A stretch of DNA of 64,000 bases, taken from Nipponacmea schrenckii (taxonomy: Eukaryota > Mollusca > Gastropoda > Lottiidae). The stretch's first letter is position 1; each line of letters starts with the position of its first letter. A program made the translations under genes and the position numbers. The notes under the pieces are model-generated. The model saw nothing but the letters and a program-made list of their open reading frames with translations. It searched no databases and had not been told where the DNA came from. This document shows positions 10,440-23,722 of this stretch, in pieces. The DNA is taken from the NCBI GenBank assembly GCA_030562195.1, contig JAUJPP010000005.1:13388826-13452825 (forward strand), in the 5' to 3' direction.

Positions 10440-10793
10440 GCCAGTTACGGAAAAGATGATCATACAAAAAGATGATAATACAAAAAGATGATGCTGATAA
10501 TACAAAAAGATGATAATACAAAAAGATGATAATACGAAAAGATGATGCTGATAATACAAAAAGATGCTGATACTGCAAAAAGATGATGCTTATAATGCAA
10601 AAAAATGATAATACGAAAAGATGATGCTGATAATACAAAAAGATGCTTATACTGCAAAAAGATGATGCATATAATACGAAAAGATGATAACCGAAAAAGA
10701 TGATAATACGAAAAGATGATGATGATAATACAAAAAGATGCTGATACTGCAAAAATACTAACAGAAGGCAGTTACGGCGTTCCATACAAAGTC
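10440..10793 (-). repeat. Right arm of mirrored satellite, inverted
   Basis: This is the reverse complement of the left arm. It closes with the complement of the same unique lead-in: GGCAGTTACGGCGTTCCATA ends near 10790, matching 9583-9605. TACTGC landmarks sit at 10571, 10650 and 10745, spaced 79 and 95 bp, so one unit lacks a single 16 bp subunit. The shared unique lead-in shows duplication by inversion rather than two independent expansions. Confidence 0.92.
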
Positions 10794-12148
10794 TGCTCAA
10801 AACGTGTGAAGCATTATCAATACGAAAACATCCGGCAACTTATCATACGCGTAAACAAATGGTGTCATTGCGTGTCAACATATTTGATCGTATATTACGT
10901 ATACCATACTCAAGCGTTTACAGCCCTCAAATGCAGCGCTCGACTGAAACGCACCGGAAAGCTATAGATACATACGACAACTCTTTATATAGCCTTAATG
11001 AACCAACGTCATTAGGCTAGATAGATAATATAAGTCTTCAGCTGAAACATTCTCCCTTGCGTACTATTTTGTCACATAATGGTCTTAATGGACGTCGTTT
11101 TTGACCAGATAATATCTTGTTCTAATTAAAGTGTCCGGAAAGAATTACTTTCGGAAATTAAGAGTAGGTCAAACGGCCACTATGATACCATTGTCTATTA
11201 CATTAGGACCTAGGGCGAATCTAATCGTCCTTTATTGATGACATCCGATTGCAGTTTGCAGTCAAAGCTCGACCAGATGAGAGCATGGCTTGATCATATC
11301 ACTTTCATATAAACAAATTACACTAACAGCAGTTTTTTTTTCTTTCTTGTAATTTTTGAAGAGGGATCGTAATTACCATATTTACGTCCAATTAAAATGA
11401 AAGATCAGTTTAAGGAAGTCATCAATACCAGGAAAGATTCCAGGCCCAGAAGCCATGGATAACCTTCAAAGGGCATGATCATATTCATTTTAATATTTCC
11501 TCAGCACAAATTAATTTCAAATGGCTTCTATGGAATTTGACATACAAATGAAATGTCAGGGGGCTATTTGTCAATATCCTTTATATGATTTAATTTAATA
11601 AGCAAAAATATTAACTCATTATTTTGCAAGACGTTCAGAATGCAAATCACAGGAAACAACAGAGGCAGCTGATAGCGTCATATTTTACAGCTTACTTCAA
11701 GCTAGGGTTAGAAGAATTACAAAATTTTCCATACAATTTTTGTATCAATTATAGCGAATATGCTCTTGTTGGCCCTATAAATCTAATAGCAATAGATGTT
11801 TTTTGTTAAGAAAACACACTTAGATCATATTATTACGAACGGTTTTATTGTTAAAGGACGCAAAACTACAGCTTATTATATTACTTTTAGCTTTTATAAT
11901 CCCAATAGAATTGATTATTATCAATTTACAGGTCATTAAGTGAGTTCATCTTTTTGACTTCCTGTACCATTATTTTCTCCAGTGAACCCACTTAAATAAA
12001 AAGTTGTAGTTAACGATTCGTCAAGACCAATAGTCCCTAGATATTCAAGCATCGAGCAAATAGAAAACAAAGCTAACGTTAACAAAGCTAACAACTTAAA
12101 GGGGTAATAAGTCTTAGAAGGAACATGAAATTTGATAATATTAAAATT
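10794..12148. other. No gene seen
   Basis: Non-coding. Open frames under 85 codons have no recognisable domain. Confidence 0.5.
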
Positions 12149-12398
12149 GGCCAATAAGAGCTCTATTCATCAGTAAATATACCTGCTGTCATAAATAACA
12201 TTAACAAATAAATATATCCCCCCCCCCAAAAAAAAATGAAAAAAAAAATTATCCTTAAGATACATTTGATTTTTGAAAAACGCTTAATAAATTGATTAAT
12301 CGTTTTTCAAAAATGACTTAGTTTTGTGATTTTTCCAGATTTACTGTTACTTTATGACACCAGGTATGTTCACTGTTGGATATATACTCAAATTGACC
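12149..12398. mobile_element. MITE family C, copy 1, 250 bp
   Basis: The left end is GGCCAATAAGAGCTCTATTC then ATCAGTAAATATACCTGCTG and TCATAAA. The right end read inverted gives GGTCAATTTGAG, CAGTGAACATACCTGGTG and TCATAAA. The centre is a near-palindrome, GAAAAACGCTTAATAAATTG with ATTAATCGTTTTTC. A run of 10 C followed by A-runs (from about 12218) interrupts the left half. Copy 2 is at 49568-49795. Confidence 0.82.
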
Positions 12399-14028
12399 AT
12401 TTATAAGTGGGTCGACTGAAATAATGATTACTTATGCAAGATCAGCAGACCTTCACATGTCGATGGAGATTGGAACCCGACCAGAGATTATGTAAGTTAA
12501 ATCGTTCTTATTTCATAAAATTAGTTTATAACAGTCACTAAGGCTTACAATTTCAAAAAATATTTTTTAAGTGCAAATTTCTTGACACAGAGTTAATGCA
12601 AGCTTGAAAAACTCAGAATAATAACATTTCATGAAACATGAGAGCAAGTCAAATTGCATTTCCCACACATTACCATTAAAATGCCAATACTCATAACCTT
12701 ACACTATGATAACATCATTCGATTTTCTTTAAGCTTATTATAACCAAACAATATAACAAAAAATTCCATTACTCGCCAAAGCTAATAAAAAATAAAAAGG
12801 TTTTCGACATTGGAGATGTCATTAAAGCCACGACGGAAGGTGTTGAAGCCACTACGACATGTAATGTGGATGTCGAGTGAAATATTTCAAGAAGTTTGAA
12901 AGCAAATATCAAAGTGCAAGGAATATCAATGTTAATCACTTAGCTAACAATCTTTGTATTCTCTGGTGCACTAAGTAAAGGTTCTTCAGACAAGCAATCC
13001 TATTTTTGATTCTCTCAGTTACTGCGACTTCTCCTAACTGTAACACCAAGGATTTTTGCCAAATAATAAAAAATACCACCAATTTTCATGGCAAAAAAAT
13101 CTTTAAAAATGTTGAAATCGAGGAAAAATACTGAGAGTCATAATTTCTTATGTCAGTACTTAACTTGATTTTTAAAATTTTTACTCAAGAATTCTGTTTG
13201 GAATTGCCTCAGATGTAAGCGATTCAAATATAGATTTAATGAAGTTCTTTGAGGTACAAATCTCTAAACCCCGGTACTCGAGTTTTTTTTTTTCAAATTT
13301 CTTTACATAAAAATATCTAAAACTGTCTAATTAGGCAATGAATTTTCTTATTTTTACAATAAAATTATGCAAATAATGTAAGCCCTAATTCTTAATTTAA
13401 ACCTTTAAAACACACCTTATTTTGGGTCAATGAGAGCTTGACAGCCTGTATTCAATTAGATACAACTGGTTTGTATTCACCGCTTCCCAATAGTTGATTA
13501 ATTTGCTTTCATTCAGCTGAATATAGTCTAATCATACGTAATATAAACGATCTTCCCGGGATTGCTGGCCTGAATAACCTCAGTTGCTAGCAAACCAATC
13601 CTAATTTTCAATTTTTTTCTAGGAGACCCCCACAGACCCTTCGTAACAAACAAAGTGCCAATGGCGCTAGCACAAGGTGCATGCGGTAACCCGAAACATG
13701 ACATATAGTTTGAAAAAGTTTTTTTCGGCCATGATACTTGAATGTACATACGGCAGGTAATTTTTTCATTTATTTGTTCCATTCGTAACATAAGAGGATT
13801 ATTAATTATCATGGTAAAATGATAGTAGCCTATTATTAAACCGCCATTTTAATGATGACTTCAAAGTACACTGTATTTACATTAAAGTCCTCTCCGTGCC
13901 TTGGAAAATATGCTAATACTCTTCGATCTAACTAGTCTGGTTACAATGAAAATCATTACTTTAGATTTCATATTGAATTTGAGAACACATTTAACAATAT
14001 TTATTCTTGAATTTTACAATATATAATG
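12399..14028. other. No gene seen
   Basis: AT-rich and non-coding. A minus-strand open frame of 94 codons at 13528-13812 has no recognisable motif. Confidence 0.5.
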
Positions 14029-14190
14029 GGTAAGGGAGGCTTTGATTCTCCCAAATGTACTGGCCCAGCAAGAAACAAATAATTTATTTTATAAGCAATA
14101 ATATAATAAGCGATCTGGAACTGCTGGGTATATCTCTTTTGATCTGATCTGAAATTAGATAAAATATTAACTCGCCCTTGAGTGGGTAGT
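14029..14190 (+). repeat. Dispersed repeat family G, copy 2
   Basis: GGTAAGGGAGGCTTTGATTC, TCCCAAATGTACTGGCCCAG, AACAAATAATTTATT, TGATCTGATCTGAAATTAGA and TAACTCGCCC occur in the family order. Confidence 0.75.
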
Positions 14191-14289
14191 TTGTTATATA
14201 CTAATGGGCTTTAGTTTGCTGTGAACAATGTTCTGAAATGCTTGGTTTAGGTCAGCGTGAAGGAATTTGTTTGGTTAAAGCAGGTTAGG

Positions 14290-14500
14290 TCAGAAGTTTT
14301 TTGTGATTAAATAGGTCCGTCTTTTGACCGTTACTGAGGTTAAAAGATATTTCAGGGCAATAAAGGCACACCAAGTTTCATCATCGGATCTGATAAAAAC
14401 TGTAGCCTCTATCGTGTTTGCAAGAATTGTGCAAGAATTGTAGACGGGCGCACAGACAGACGAACAGGGGCGTTGGCAATACACGTCCACATTTCCATGC
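14290..14500 (-). repeat. Dispersed repeat family M, inverted copy
   Basis: On the minus strand it reads CCCTGTTCGTCTGTCTGTGC then CACGATAGAGGCTACAGTTT and GATGATGAAACTTGGTGTG. It has lost the GATATTTCGATGAACGG block. Confidence 0.7.
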
Positions 14501-15623
14501 GGGCTAAAAAAAAATATACATACTCCGTAAGGAAAATCAGCATGCTTAGATAAACATTCAGTTTAAAATTAAAATCTTGGCTTAAATATTATCAAATAAA
14601 GAGAATAAAATGTAACGACCAACGAGTTTGACAGTTTGTTCGTTTGGAAATAGACATCGCCACTCACTGCAGTAACATTTAATCAAAATTTATATTGATT
14701 TCAGGACAATTTCCATTTCAAGGGTCGTTAGTTATACGTCAGTTGAATGATCTTTTATAAACTTGCACAATATATTCTTTTAATAACCCACTGTGGACAA
14801 ATAAATCAATGCTTTACGTAGATCTCTCTATTATTGTCGTCACATCGACAAATATCATGCAAATAAATTTACAGTAGAAAAGCAATTTAATCCCATTCTG
14901 CCACAATGTCAATATTATAATCTTTGCATCTATATCAACTTACGTGATAAAGCATTGATGATTCAATATTCTTGAAGGGATTGCATGGAGGTGTACTAAA
15001 TCTTTTATGTGGATTGGGAACACTGATAGAATCACCGCAATTCCATTAAAACAAAGTGTTTCATAACGTCACTAATCCCAAAATAATGATTGTATACAAA
15101 TATTAAGGCATTCGTGATTGGTGACGTCGCCAAACACTTATTTCTGTTGGAAGTGCCGGAATCACAGACGTCTGATAAATCCTCCTTAAAACCCCTTTCA
15201 CATTAAGATTCAGAAAAAAACTTGATTTCAAAATAAAGATCTAAATCTATGATCTTTGATCCTTGTAACATAAACTACCAGGTGTGCCTTGGTAGTATAG
15301 GAGCTAAATAAATGTCATTTGGCAGAATATCTCCAATTTACAGATCGTACAAAATTTATACCATCATTGCGGGTCTTTAAGCTATGTTCGGTCATAGGAC
15401 AGAGCTATATTTAAATGTGCACAAACAGACAGCTTCGTACACATTCGATCTTACAGGGATCGCGAAACGTCAATTAGTGTCGGTAATAGAGAGCCGAAAA
15501 AAGACTGTTTTATTTGGTTTAAGTAGAACATGTTGTTACACAGTCAAGATTACACCTCTCGATCAATGTGAAATTAAATGGTATTGATGACTCAAGACCT
15601 GGGAATCAAATGATATTTACTTT
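14501..15623. other. No gene seen
   Basis: Non-coding. A small hairpin (ACTACCA at 15274, TGGTAGT at 15290) was noted and is not assigned a role. Confidence 0.45.
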
Positions 15624-15767
15624 CAGGGAAGGGAGGGATTTATTCTCCCAGACCTAGGGAGAAGCCAACATTTTATTGAGAAATTGATATAAAGGATCTC
15701 TATCTGCTGGATATTTTTCTTCTGTTCTGATCTGAAATTAGAAAAATTTATAATAACTCGTATTGCC
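15624..15767 (+). repeat. Dispersed repeat family G, copy 3
   Basis: GGGAAGGGAGGGATTTATTC, TCCCAGACCTAGGGAGAAGC, TTTATTGAGAAATTG and TTCTTCTGTTCTGATCTGAA end in AATAACTCG, fused directly to a family T tail. Confidence 0.75.
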
Positions 15768-15855
15768 CCATGGGCTGAATGTTAGACAGAACCACGCCTT
15801 GTGTATTGGTCCTAATTCTGACCCATGTAAAATAAAGGGTTTATTACTGTTTCTG
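15768..15855 (+). repeat. Dispersed repeat family T, copy 3
   Basis: TATTGCCCCATGGGCTGAAT, GTTAGACAGAACCACGCC, TTGTGTATTGGTCCTAATTC and CCATGTAAAATAAAGGGTTT. It joins family G copy 3 with no gap, so the two may be parts of one composite element. Confidence 0.75.
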
Positions 15856-18800
15856 GTTGTCATTTAAGTTCTGATTTTTGGATTAAGCCACTACCATTTT
15901 ATAGACATGGGGGTATTTCTCTTGAATATTCTTATAATGGCGTGAAATATCTTGCTTGCTTTATAATAATTATTGAATGGGACGACAAAGGGTGCTATGC
16001 CTGCATTATGGTGAATAATGAATCCTATAGATCTTTCTGTATTTAATGTCCCATTTCAATTTCTATGCGCTTGGGGTTAAGGTGAGATCGTCAAGTGAAA
16101 TGATAAGAACTTGTCGTTTCTTAATTTGATATCTGATCCGAGTGTGGAAAGTATTCTTAGTTTCTCCTACATTACTTACATGGAATTAAGTATATTACAT
16201 TCTAGGTTAGTGGCCTCTGAATTGGGTACCTTTTATTCATAGAGTTACTTAAAAAATAAAGAGTTTCTGATATAAAGGGACCCATTTTGCTTCTGCTTGA
16301 CATCCATGGGGCACTCCTTAATCCTGAAGGTATTTCGGCATAAAGTCTATTTTTGGTTCCTATTTGTGCTAAAGTGGAATTTTATGTTTCATAAAATTCG
16401 TTCAGAGTACCCACGCTCTTTCAGTATTAAAACAACAATCGTAAAGGATTGGTCGCAATCGGAAGATCTTGTGCAATTTGTTGAAATTGTAAAACTTGTG
16501 ACTTAAATATACCAGAAAAGGTTTTGGATGAAATGAGCTCTTATGCAAAAGTTGATGAGTTTCTTTGAAATACATTTTAATATCTAGTTTACTAGTCTAT
16601 GCTATTGTGACTAACGTTGGCTGTTGGTTTGGTGGATAGATGAAAGTTGCGATATAAAAATATACGAACAAGAAAATTTCAATCAGAAAGAGCAAGATAT
16701 TCTGCTTCTGTTTAAACCATTCCCTCAAAATTAGGTCTTATTTATTCTGGTGCACTGAAGTCCAATAAAATATCATTAATCTAATCAGAATGTCACCAGC
16801 CCTCAATTTGTTTGATGGTTTACTTCATTATTTCTACATCAACAAATGACCTGAAAATCGGTTCATCATATTAAATCAGTTCACACTTTACTGCTTCGCG
16901 ATTATATCTACAACTAGATTAGGTGGAAGTTTCATGACATCCTTACTCTAACAGCGCGGAGAAGAGATGCACGGTGACATTCTTGATTTTGTTTCTCTTT
17001 AAAATGATCATTTATTTTCCAAGTTACCAGATATGTGCAATTTCTATTATATTGAATAAAGTTTTTTTCCTATTCTCATCGTTGCGTGAATGCTTCCAAG
17101 ATTAAGAAAAGATCTTCGAGTAGCTTTGAATTAATCTAGCAAACCAGCCGTTGGCCATTCCATACGATTTTTTCGTCCATCATTAAACTATCATGAGAAT
17201 CTTCCATCCGTAAAACAATTAACAAACTTATCTGCCTCTAATGCCGGAGACCTAATTAACAGAGAAATTCCAATAAACCCTGGACAAATTCTCATTAGTA
17301 TAATTCCGACCATAATCGTCACCAGAATTCGTTGTTCATTGTTAGATTGTAAGAAACTGCTTGGCTGCAAGAACGAATATCGCCATTGCAATGAAAGCAA
17401 CCTGTAAAGTGCGCTACAAAGAAACTTATATAAAGGACGCTTTGGGTTATAAATATTTTTTGCTGACATTTTCCGGTTTTGATGGCTTCTTATTCACGCT
17501 CTGCAGTAATGATTTATTTTAGAAGGAATATGTCATTAGAAGTGAAATTAAATACGATTTCAAACGAAGCCTGTTTATCACAGTGTCCACAGGGACATTA
17601 ATACAATTTAAAAAAAAAAGAAAGGAAAATCAACTATTAACTGTTTGCTATTGAAGAATTGTAAAACGGACAGCTGTTCTAATTGCGCAATACAGACATT
17701 AAAGTTTAAGACCTGTTCTTAATCAACATGAACGTATATTTGCACAAATTTTATGTTAAGTAATGTCAATGCGCTCAAATCATAGAAATCAGCAGAGGCT
17801 TCTAAAGAAACATGTTTTCGCTCGGCTAGAAAAAGCAATTTAAAAGCAATTGCTCAATATCCCATAAAGAATCTTTTGCTACATACTGTAGCCTTTTTAG
17901 TGCTATGTTATCGAAAATCCGTGCAGCTCCCCATATAATAGGAAATATTGCGAGCAAACTTATTGATTTTTACCCTTTACCTTCACACTGCATTTATCAC
18001 AATAATGCATTCTCTGTAACTGACGATTAATATAATGGACAGAGCTATGTGCAGCTATAATACAGAATCATTCAAGGATTTTCTGTCCTGTTTGTAAAAT
18101 GTCCTAAATCATTAGAGAAGAAGGTTTTGAGTCGTGATATGGGCTAAACAGATGATTACGACCACCATAGGGCTTTCAAAAGATCCCAAACAGACCGATA
18201 CTCAAATATAATGATCACAAGTTTTACTGGATTAGAATAACAACCACTCTTTCTGTTTGGTCTTCTGATCAGCATCCATTATTTGATCTGAAAAGTATCA
18301 TAGTTTGGTGGTTAAAAAACAGGGTCATACTGGTTATCAAAATAATCTTAAATATTTTGTTTTCAATCCGAAACTGATACCTTTTAGACCCCAACACAAC
18401 CATAATCATACATGAACGAGGGTCGCCATGGCTTTTTTTTGTTTGGACGTTTGCTAGAGAACCAGATGGCCAAGGCCACAAGATTAGCATTTTTGAATTG
18501 ACTCTGTATGCAGGACTGACAAATTCCATCTGATTTTCATACTTTCCTTCGACCAACTGCTGCTTTAGATCCCAAAAAGAAATAATTCAGACATATTTTT
18601 AAGTAAAGTGCTCTTCAGACACCAGAAATGGCGACAGGAACAAAAAAACTATGTTAAAAAGCAAGAACTTCCTGCTGTGTTTACATCAATCCTCCCATCC
18701 ACTCGACCACAATACAAGACATACGAGTCTTCTTTTATGAAATACCAGAAGTCCTCCAAGACGAATACCAGAAATGTGAAAATGTTCTCCGATTGTGAAA

Positions 18801-19989
18801 ATAAGAAGATATTTTTAAAGGAGAAACCATTGCAATGATAGATGTTGTCATCTTCATTAAAAACCAAGTGCTATACAGCCATGGATGTTCTTTCTTGCGT
18901 TACTAAATGTCAATTTATTTTAAATTTCTAGTACTCGTTAATTATTTTAAATCTAAACGGGTTTTTAAACGAGATATAGGAAAAATAAACACCCCCCTAG
19001 AATCTTTCATAATATATTTTCGTTTGATCTCTAAGTCTAAATTAAGAAATTATAATATCATTTGAAGCCGATATAGTGAGTTCGTGAGATAACTTGTGTT
19101 TGATTTGTATGTACAGTAGCTAGTCACACAGTTATAATGAATAAACGGTTCGAGAACTCAATTCACGGTCATGGATGTTTTATGATTGAATTTGGGTACC
19201 ATAATCCGAGACGCTCGTGCATTCGGTGGCTTGGGTTTCTTAACAAAATTAAAAACATATTCCATATATTTATGACTTGTTTTTCTTTGTCTTCCCTACC
19301 CTAAATGATTATTTTCATCTTTGAACAGAACAATTCATTCCACATATTTTAAAAGGCGAACGTCAAAGAGCTTTTTGATAAGGAAACAATAATGACACAT
19401 TACTATTTTCGACGAGCAAGAAGCCTGTAGAATATTTGGCTGTGAACAGATGGTTGTATTTCTGAAACACATGGAAATCGTTACAAATAATCATAGCAAT
19501 TGAGTTGGCCAGCCGTTCCGGTGTTAAAGAAGTCTAGACTAATTTCTAATGTGAGAAATGTCTTATTTCAAGACAGTAGCATGATCATACGTGTTAACTT
19601 GCTGCAGATAATTGTCTTGTAGATAATTACGTCTGAAGAACAGCTGTCTGCAGTCAAATGGTCAAATTGTTCCTCAAATTAGTTGATTATTCCAAATTTT
19701 ACCAAAAGGCCCTTACTCATAAAAGTTTTGTTCATCACGATTTTGATCAAAAATACTAATCTTCTCGAGCGAAAATGTTATTTGAACCTTCAATTTGTCA
19801 TGTCACATGTAAACCTGGTGATTTTACAATGTTGCGGGTCATAAAGCTAGATTCGTTCGTCCTTTGGTGCTTGGTGGATTGTCTGATGCAGGTGTTGTCT
19901 TTTGTCTGTTTTTGTTATTTTTCGTTTTGTGGATGTGAGTGTGCACTTGTTCTATTATTGCTTTTTTAAAGTTTGTCTGGGATTCCTGT
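15856..19989. other. No gene seen in 4.1 kb
   Basis: AT-rich, non-coding and without obvious repeats. Open frames of 69-95 codons (for example 17191-17469 and 18269-18556, minus strand) lack domains and splice-site support. Family T may begin slightly upstream of 19990. Confidence 0.5.
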
Positions 19990-20180
19990 GTGCTTTGGGA
20001 GGTTGACGAGTAGAGTGATGCATCCAAGGTGCTGTTCTTATTTGTGTAATGTACATTTCGTGATAACCCGTAAATCATTTCCATATTAGTCATTGTATTT
20101 TACCCATGGACTGAATGTTATACAGGTCCATATCATTTTGTCCATGTAAAATAAAGAGTGTATGATTATTATTATCATAA
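19990..20180 (+). repeat. Dispersed repeat family T, copy 4
   Basis: TGATGCATCCAAGGTGCTGT, TCTTATTTGTGTAATGTACA, CATGGACTGAATGTTATACA, GTCCATGTAAAATAAAGAGT and a TTATTATTATC tail. This copy shows that the tail and the upstream GTGCTGTTCTTATTTG block form one unit, as at 3955-4268. Confidence 0.75.
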
Positions 20181-22904
20181 GGAAGTTTTCAATAGAACTT
20201 TCACGTGTACGAACTATTGCAACTATTACACTAGAATCTTGTTCGTCTTTATTTGTGATTGTTTGCGCTTTTTCGTCGAATCCCTTTTTCAGATGAAGAT
20301 TGTGCATAAAAGTTTCTCGGGCTATAACCAATAAACTATCGGCCACTGTGAAATTAACTCCGAATCGGATCATAGAGTTAAAAATAACATTCTACCGTCT
20401 TTGATGTAACTTGGTATCAAATGAAATCTCAAATTAAAATCACTAGTCACAGACAGTTGATAATTTGTTATTGATTCCTGCATGGAGATGGCAAGATAAG
20501 AATTGGAATATAAGCACAATCCCTGCTTAGTATAATCATTCCACGCAACTGTTCTATTGCAGGCAAACAGATCCACGTCCACTAGGATGGACTAAGTCAA
20601 CAATTTTACTTCAAGCTTTAACTGTTGTTTGGCAATTTGGAATACATAAGCAGCTTTTCATTTCTAACTTGTAATAGTTCAAGCGTTTCCGAGTGAAGGA
20701 AATATGTTCTCTCACGCATATTACTGTAGTCTGACAATTATAAATATCGGCACTGTTTTATGCAAGAACTAAAAGCAAGCCATTCGTTCAATGGTCAACA
20801 CAGAAATATTTTAGAATTTAAATCGTTATGACATGGTTGTCTTGTATGTTTGTGTGGTATATATTTTCCTCTCAAATTTGAAGGCCTTTAGAGTGTTTAC
20901 ATTAGTCTGTAATATTGAAAGGGCGAAATTGGTGTCTAAATAGAATGATGAAAGATAAAGAAAAAATATCTTTTCTCAAATTGAAAAAACCAATGGCTTA
21001 AATACTTCATCTTCACAAAATTTGTATAAAGTGCTTTTAGCAATTGAAACCTACTTGGTTATTTTTGAACTGTCGTGGTTTCCTCTCTACTTGATAAATG
21101 ACCGGTGAAGCTATTAGGAGGATATGAAAATTTAAATGTCAGGCACGCTTCTTTCAGATAAAAAAAAATCTTCAATGTTTTTATTAAATCACTTGAAAAG
21201 TTACCAACGAGGATAAACCATTTAGAACCAATGACTAAGGTATGTAATTGATGCAGACGCAAGGGATTGGAAGGCAATCTAGTTTGTACTCCACTGAGCA
21301 ATTACTTTCCTTCCAGTCGCGTTTATAGGTCACAGATAATCATATATAATATATTACTTAAACAGCGTCTAATATATCGGGTACTTTTTCATTTAAACAC
21401 GATTTCGAATGCGGATAAACAAAGTTAAACTATATTGCTATTATGGCTTCCATTTATAGGTCATAAACGTCCGGGAAAAGCAGTTTGATATTGTGGGCAG
21501 AAATGCCTTGAACCAATAGTATCCAATCATCATTGATGAGCATGCAGACTAAGCTAGTGATTTGGTAGCTTCAAATTACGATTGTTAGTGAGTAAAATCA
21601 TGTTTTGCGGTCAGTGACGCGATACAATAAGAATAGTTTTGAAGTTTACCAAAAGTGCCTGATCATTTATTGCATTGACAAATGCTCTGATTTCTTGTTT
21701 TTTAGCTCAAAGGCATAATAAAAAAAAAAAGGTTTGACAATATACCAATAGGTCGTGATGACTTATTGCATTGGTCTTTATCTACCAGAAATCTATCCAT
21801 TTATGCAAACGCACTGTAATTTTGTAATGCATCATTACCATCTATTGGCAAACATTTTTCAATATACATGTAGTGTCTCAGTTATAAATATCAATCGTTT
21901 ATCATTTGAAACATTGGTTCGTCGTCTCTAAGGTATTGAAAAATAAATACGCCTTAAATCAAGGCTGAACGTAACAAGAAATCATTATTATTGCATGTCA
22001 GTATTAATTCATAGGAGAATAAGTCGGGTATTTTCTTTAAGTGTTAAATCGTCAACGGAATAATGTTGAGTGATATATGACTTTATATTTCTCCCACTGG
22101 GTAGCTCTCTTATATATGTGTGTATATGTTCTGTAATTGCATTATTATCTTGTACATGAAACTGGTGACTTGCCGGATGGATTACGATTTATACCCATAC
22201 ACTTTTTCATCATTGGAAAGAAAGAATTTTTCGTGTATTATAGTCGACATTGCTGACCTAAAGGAAAAGGACCCTTTCACGGTTAAACGTTTTCATCCAA
22301 AGTATTGATCTAAACTTATTGACAATTTGACAACCATGATATGTAACAAATTGACGATTTTGAGTTCTTTTTGGTCCAATGTACATTGTCCCTTATTCTT
22401 GGCAACATCCATGTTACACAGCACATTATAAAAGAAAATAAGAGTAACTGATTTAATATGGCACAAACCTAAATGTGCTATTTTCTCAGAACTTCCAAAT
22501 AGACTTGTCATGGTTGTACTCTATATAGTATGGGGTAATTCGCAATAACTTTTTCTGCTGTTATCAATTTTATTCCACTTTTAATTATTTTACTGCTTAA
22601 GCTGGATTTCTTAAACGCTTTTTAAGCTAAGTGGTGTATGGGGACCAAGTATGAGACAGGGAGCTCTGTGTAAAGAAAATAAAACAAGTAACGCGTAGCA
22701 TAATGTATTTATTAGATTCAGCCGAATACGGCCCTATTATGCTACAATTATTGGCAAGTTCGATAACTATATATTGAAATAACTAAATAATGAGTTGTTT
22801 TGTCTCTGTCGGTCTGTAGTGCACATTTCTTGTAGACTCCATGAATTCTATATATCCAATCTTAATTCAACTGTAAATCAATATATTTGATGTTTTGTTA
22901 AGGA
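20181..22904. other. No gene seen in 2.7 kb
   Basis: Non-coding. Open frames under 96 codons have no recognisable motif. Confidence 0.5.
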
Positions 22905-23060
22905 TTTTGGGGAAGGGAGGTATTGATTCTCCCAAATGTACAAGCCTAGGGTGGAACAAATAATTTATTGAGAAATTGGGATAAAGCTTCGTTAAATTTA
23001 TTTGATCTTATGCAAATCAGATGAAATCTTGTTTTTTTTATTAATCTGAAATTCTTAACC
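22905..23060 (+). repeat. Dispersed repeat family G, copy 4
   Basis: GGGGAAGGGAGGTATTGATT, CTCCCAAATGTACAAGCCTA, GGGTGGAACAAATAATTTAT and TGAGAAATTGGGATAAAG. This is the least diverged start of the family in the window. Confidence 0.78.
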
Positions 23061-23230
23061 TAACTTTGAAGGTAAATGATTTTCGTATATAGTTTCCATA
23101 TTTCTAATAGAGACCTACTCGTGAACTATAAATATCAAACGTTTACAGAATAAGGAAGCATGACATGTTGTTTTTTATATGTCTCAAACTCTTGACTAGG
23201 TTTTATACTGCCAGTAAACCGATATGGAAA

Positions 23231-23535
23231 CACGCATGCGATAAAAATAAGTATTGCATTCAATTAAGTTCGGATAACTATATAAGCTCTTTCGTCTACA
23301 ATGGAATACGTACAAGCTTCTACCTAAGTTAAAATTATCCGATAGATTTAAGTTTGTTTGTTTTAAAGCCAATTAAATAGATCTTTCATCTTTGTATGTT
23401 ATGTAAGTAATCTTCCGCTTTATCTGCAAAATCTTTCGTTAACTTTAATGTAATGGCGATATTAGACTAATATAAGAACTTCAATTTCCATAACTCTAAG
23501 CGAATCTTTCATCAGACGTTTGTTGTTATTTTATC
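23231..23535 (+). repeat. Direct repeat, first copy, about 305 bp
   Basis: It begins CACGCATGCG, then AAGTATTGCATTCAATTAAG, TTCGGATAACTATATAAGCT and CAATGGAATACGTACAAGCT, with high identity to 24571-24885 for about 250 bp and weaker similarity beyond. Confidence 0.88.
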
Positions 23536-23624
23536 AGAGACACCCCTTTCCTCATTTTCATTTAATAATATTCTTTTGTACTTGATAACCGAAAAAAAAG
23601 ATCTCTCCAGATTTTTTATCCATT

Positions 23625-23722
23625 GTATTGCCCCATGAACTGAATGCTAGACAGGACCATGTCCTTGTGTATTGGGCCTAATTCTGACCCATGTAAAATA
23701 AAAGGTTTATTATTATGATTAT
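23625..23722 (+). repeat. Dispersed repeat family T, copy 5
   Basis: TTGTATTGCCCCATGAACTG, GCTAGACAGGACCATGTCCT, TGTGTATTGGGCCTAATTCT and GACCCATGTAAAATAAAAGG with a TTTATTATTATG tail. It lies between the two copies of the 305 bp direct repeat. Confidence 0.78.

Noticed and set aside
15274..15296. Small hairpin ACTACCA / TGGTAGT
   Set aside because: A 7 bp stem is expected by chance, and no transcript context is known.
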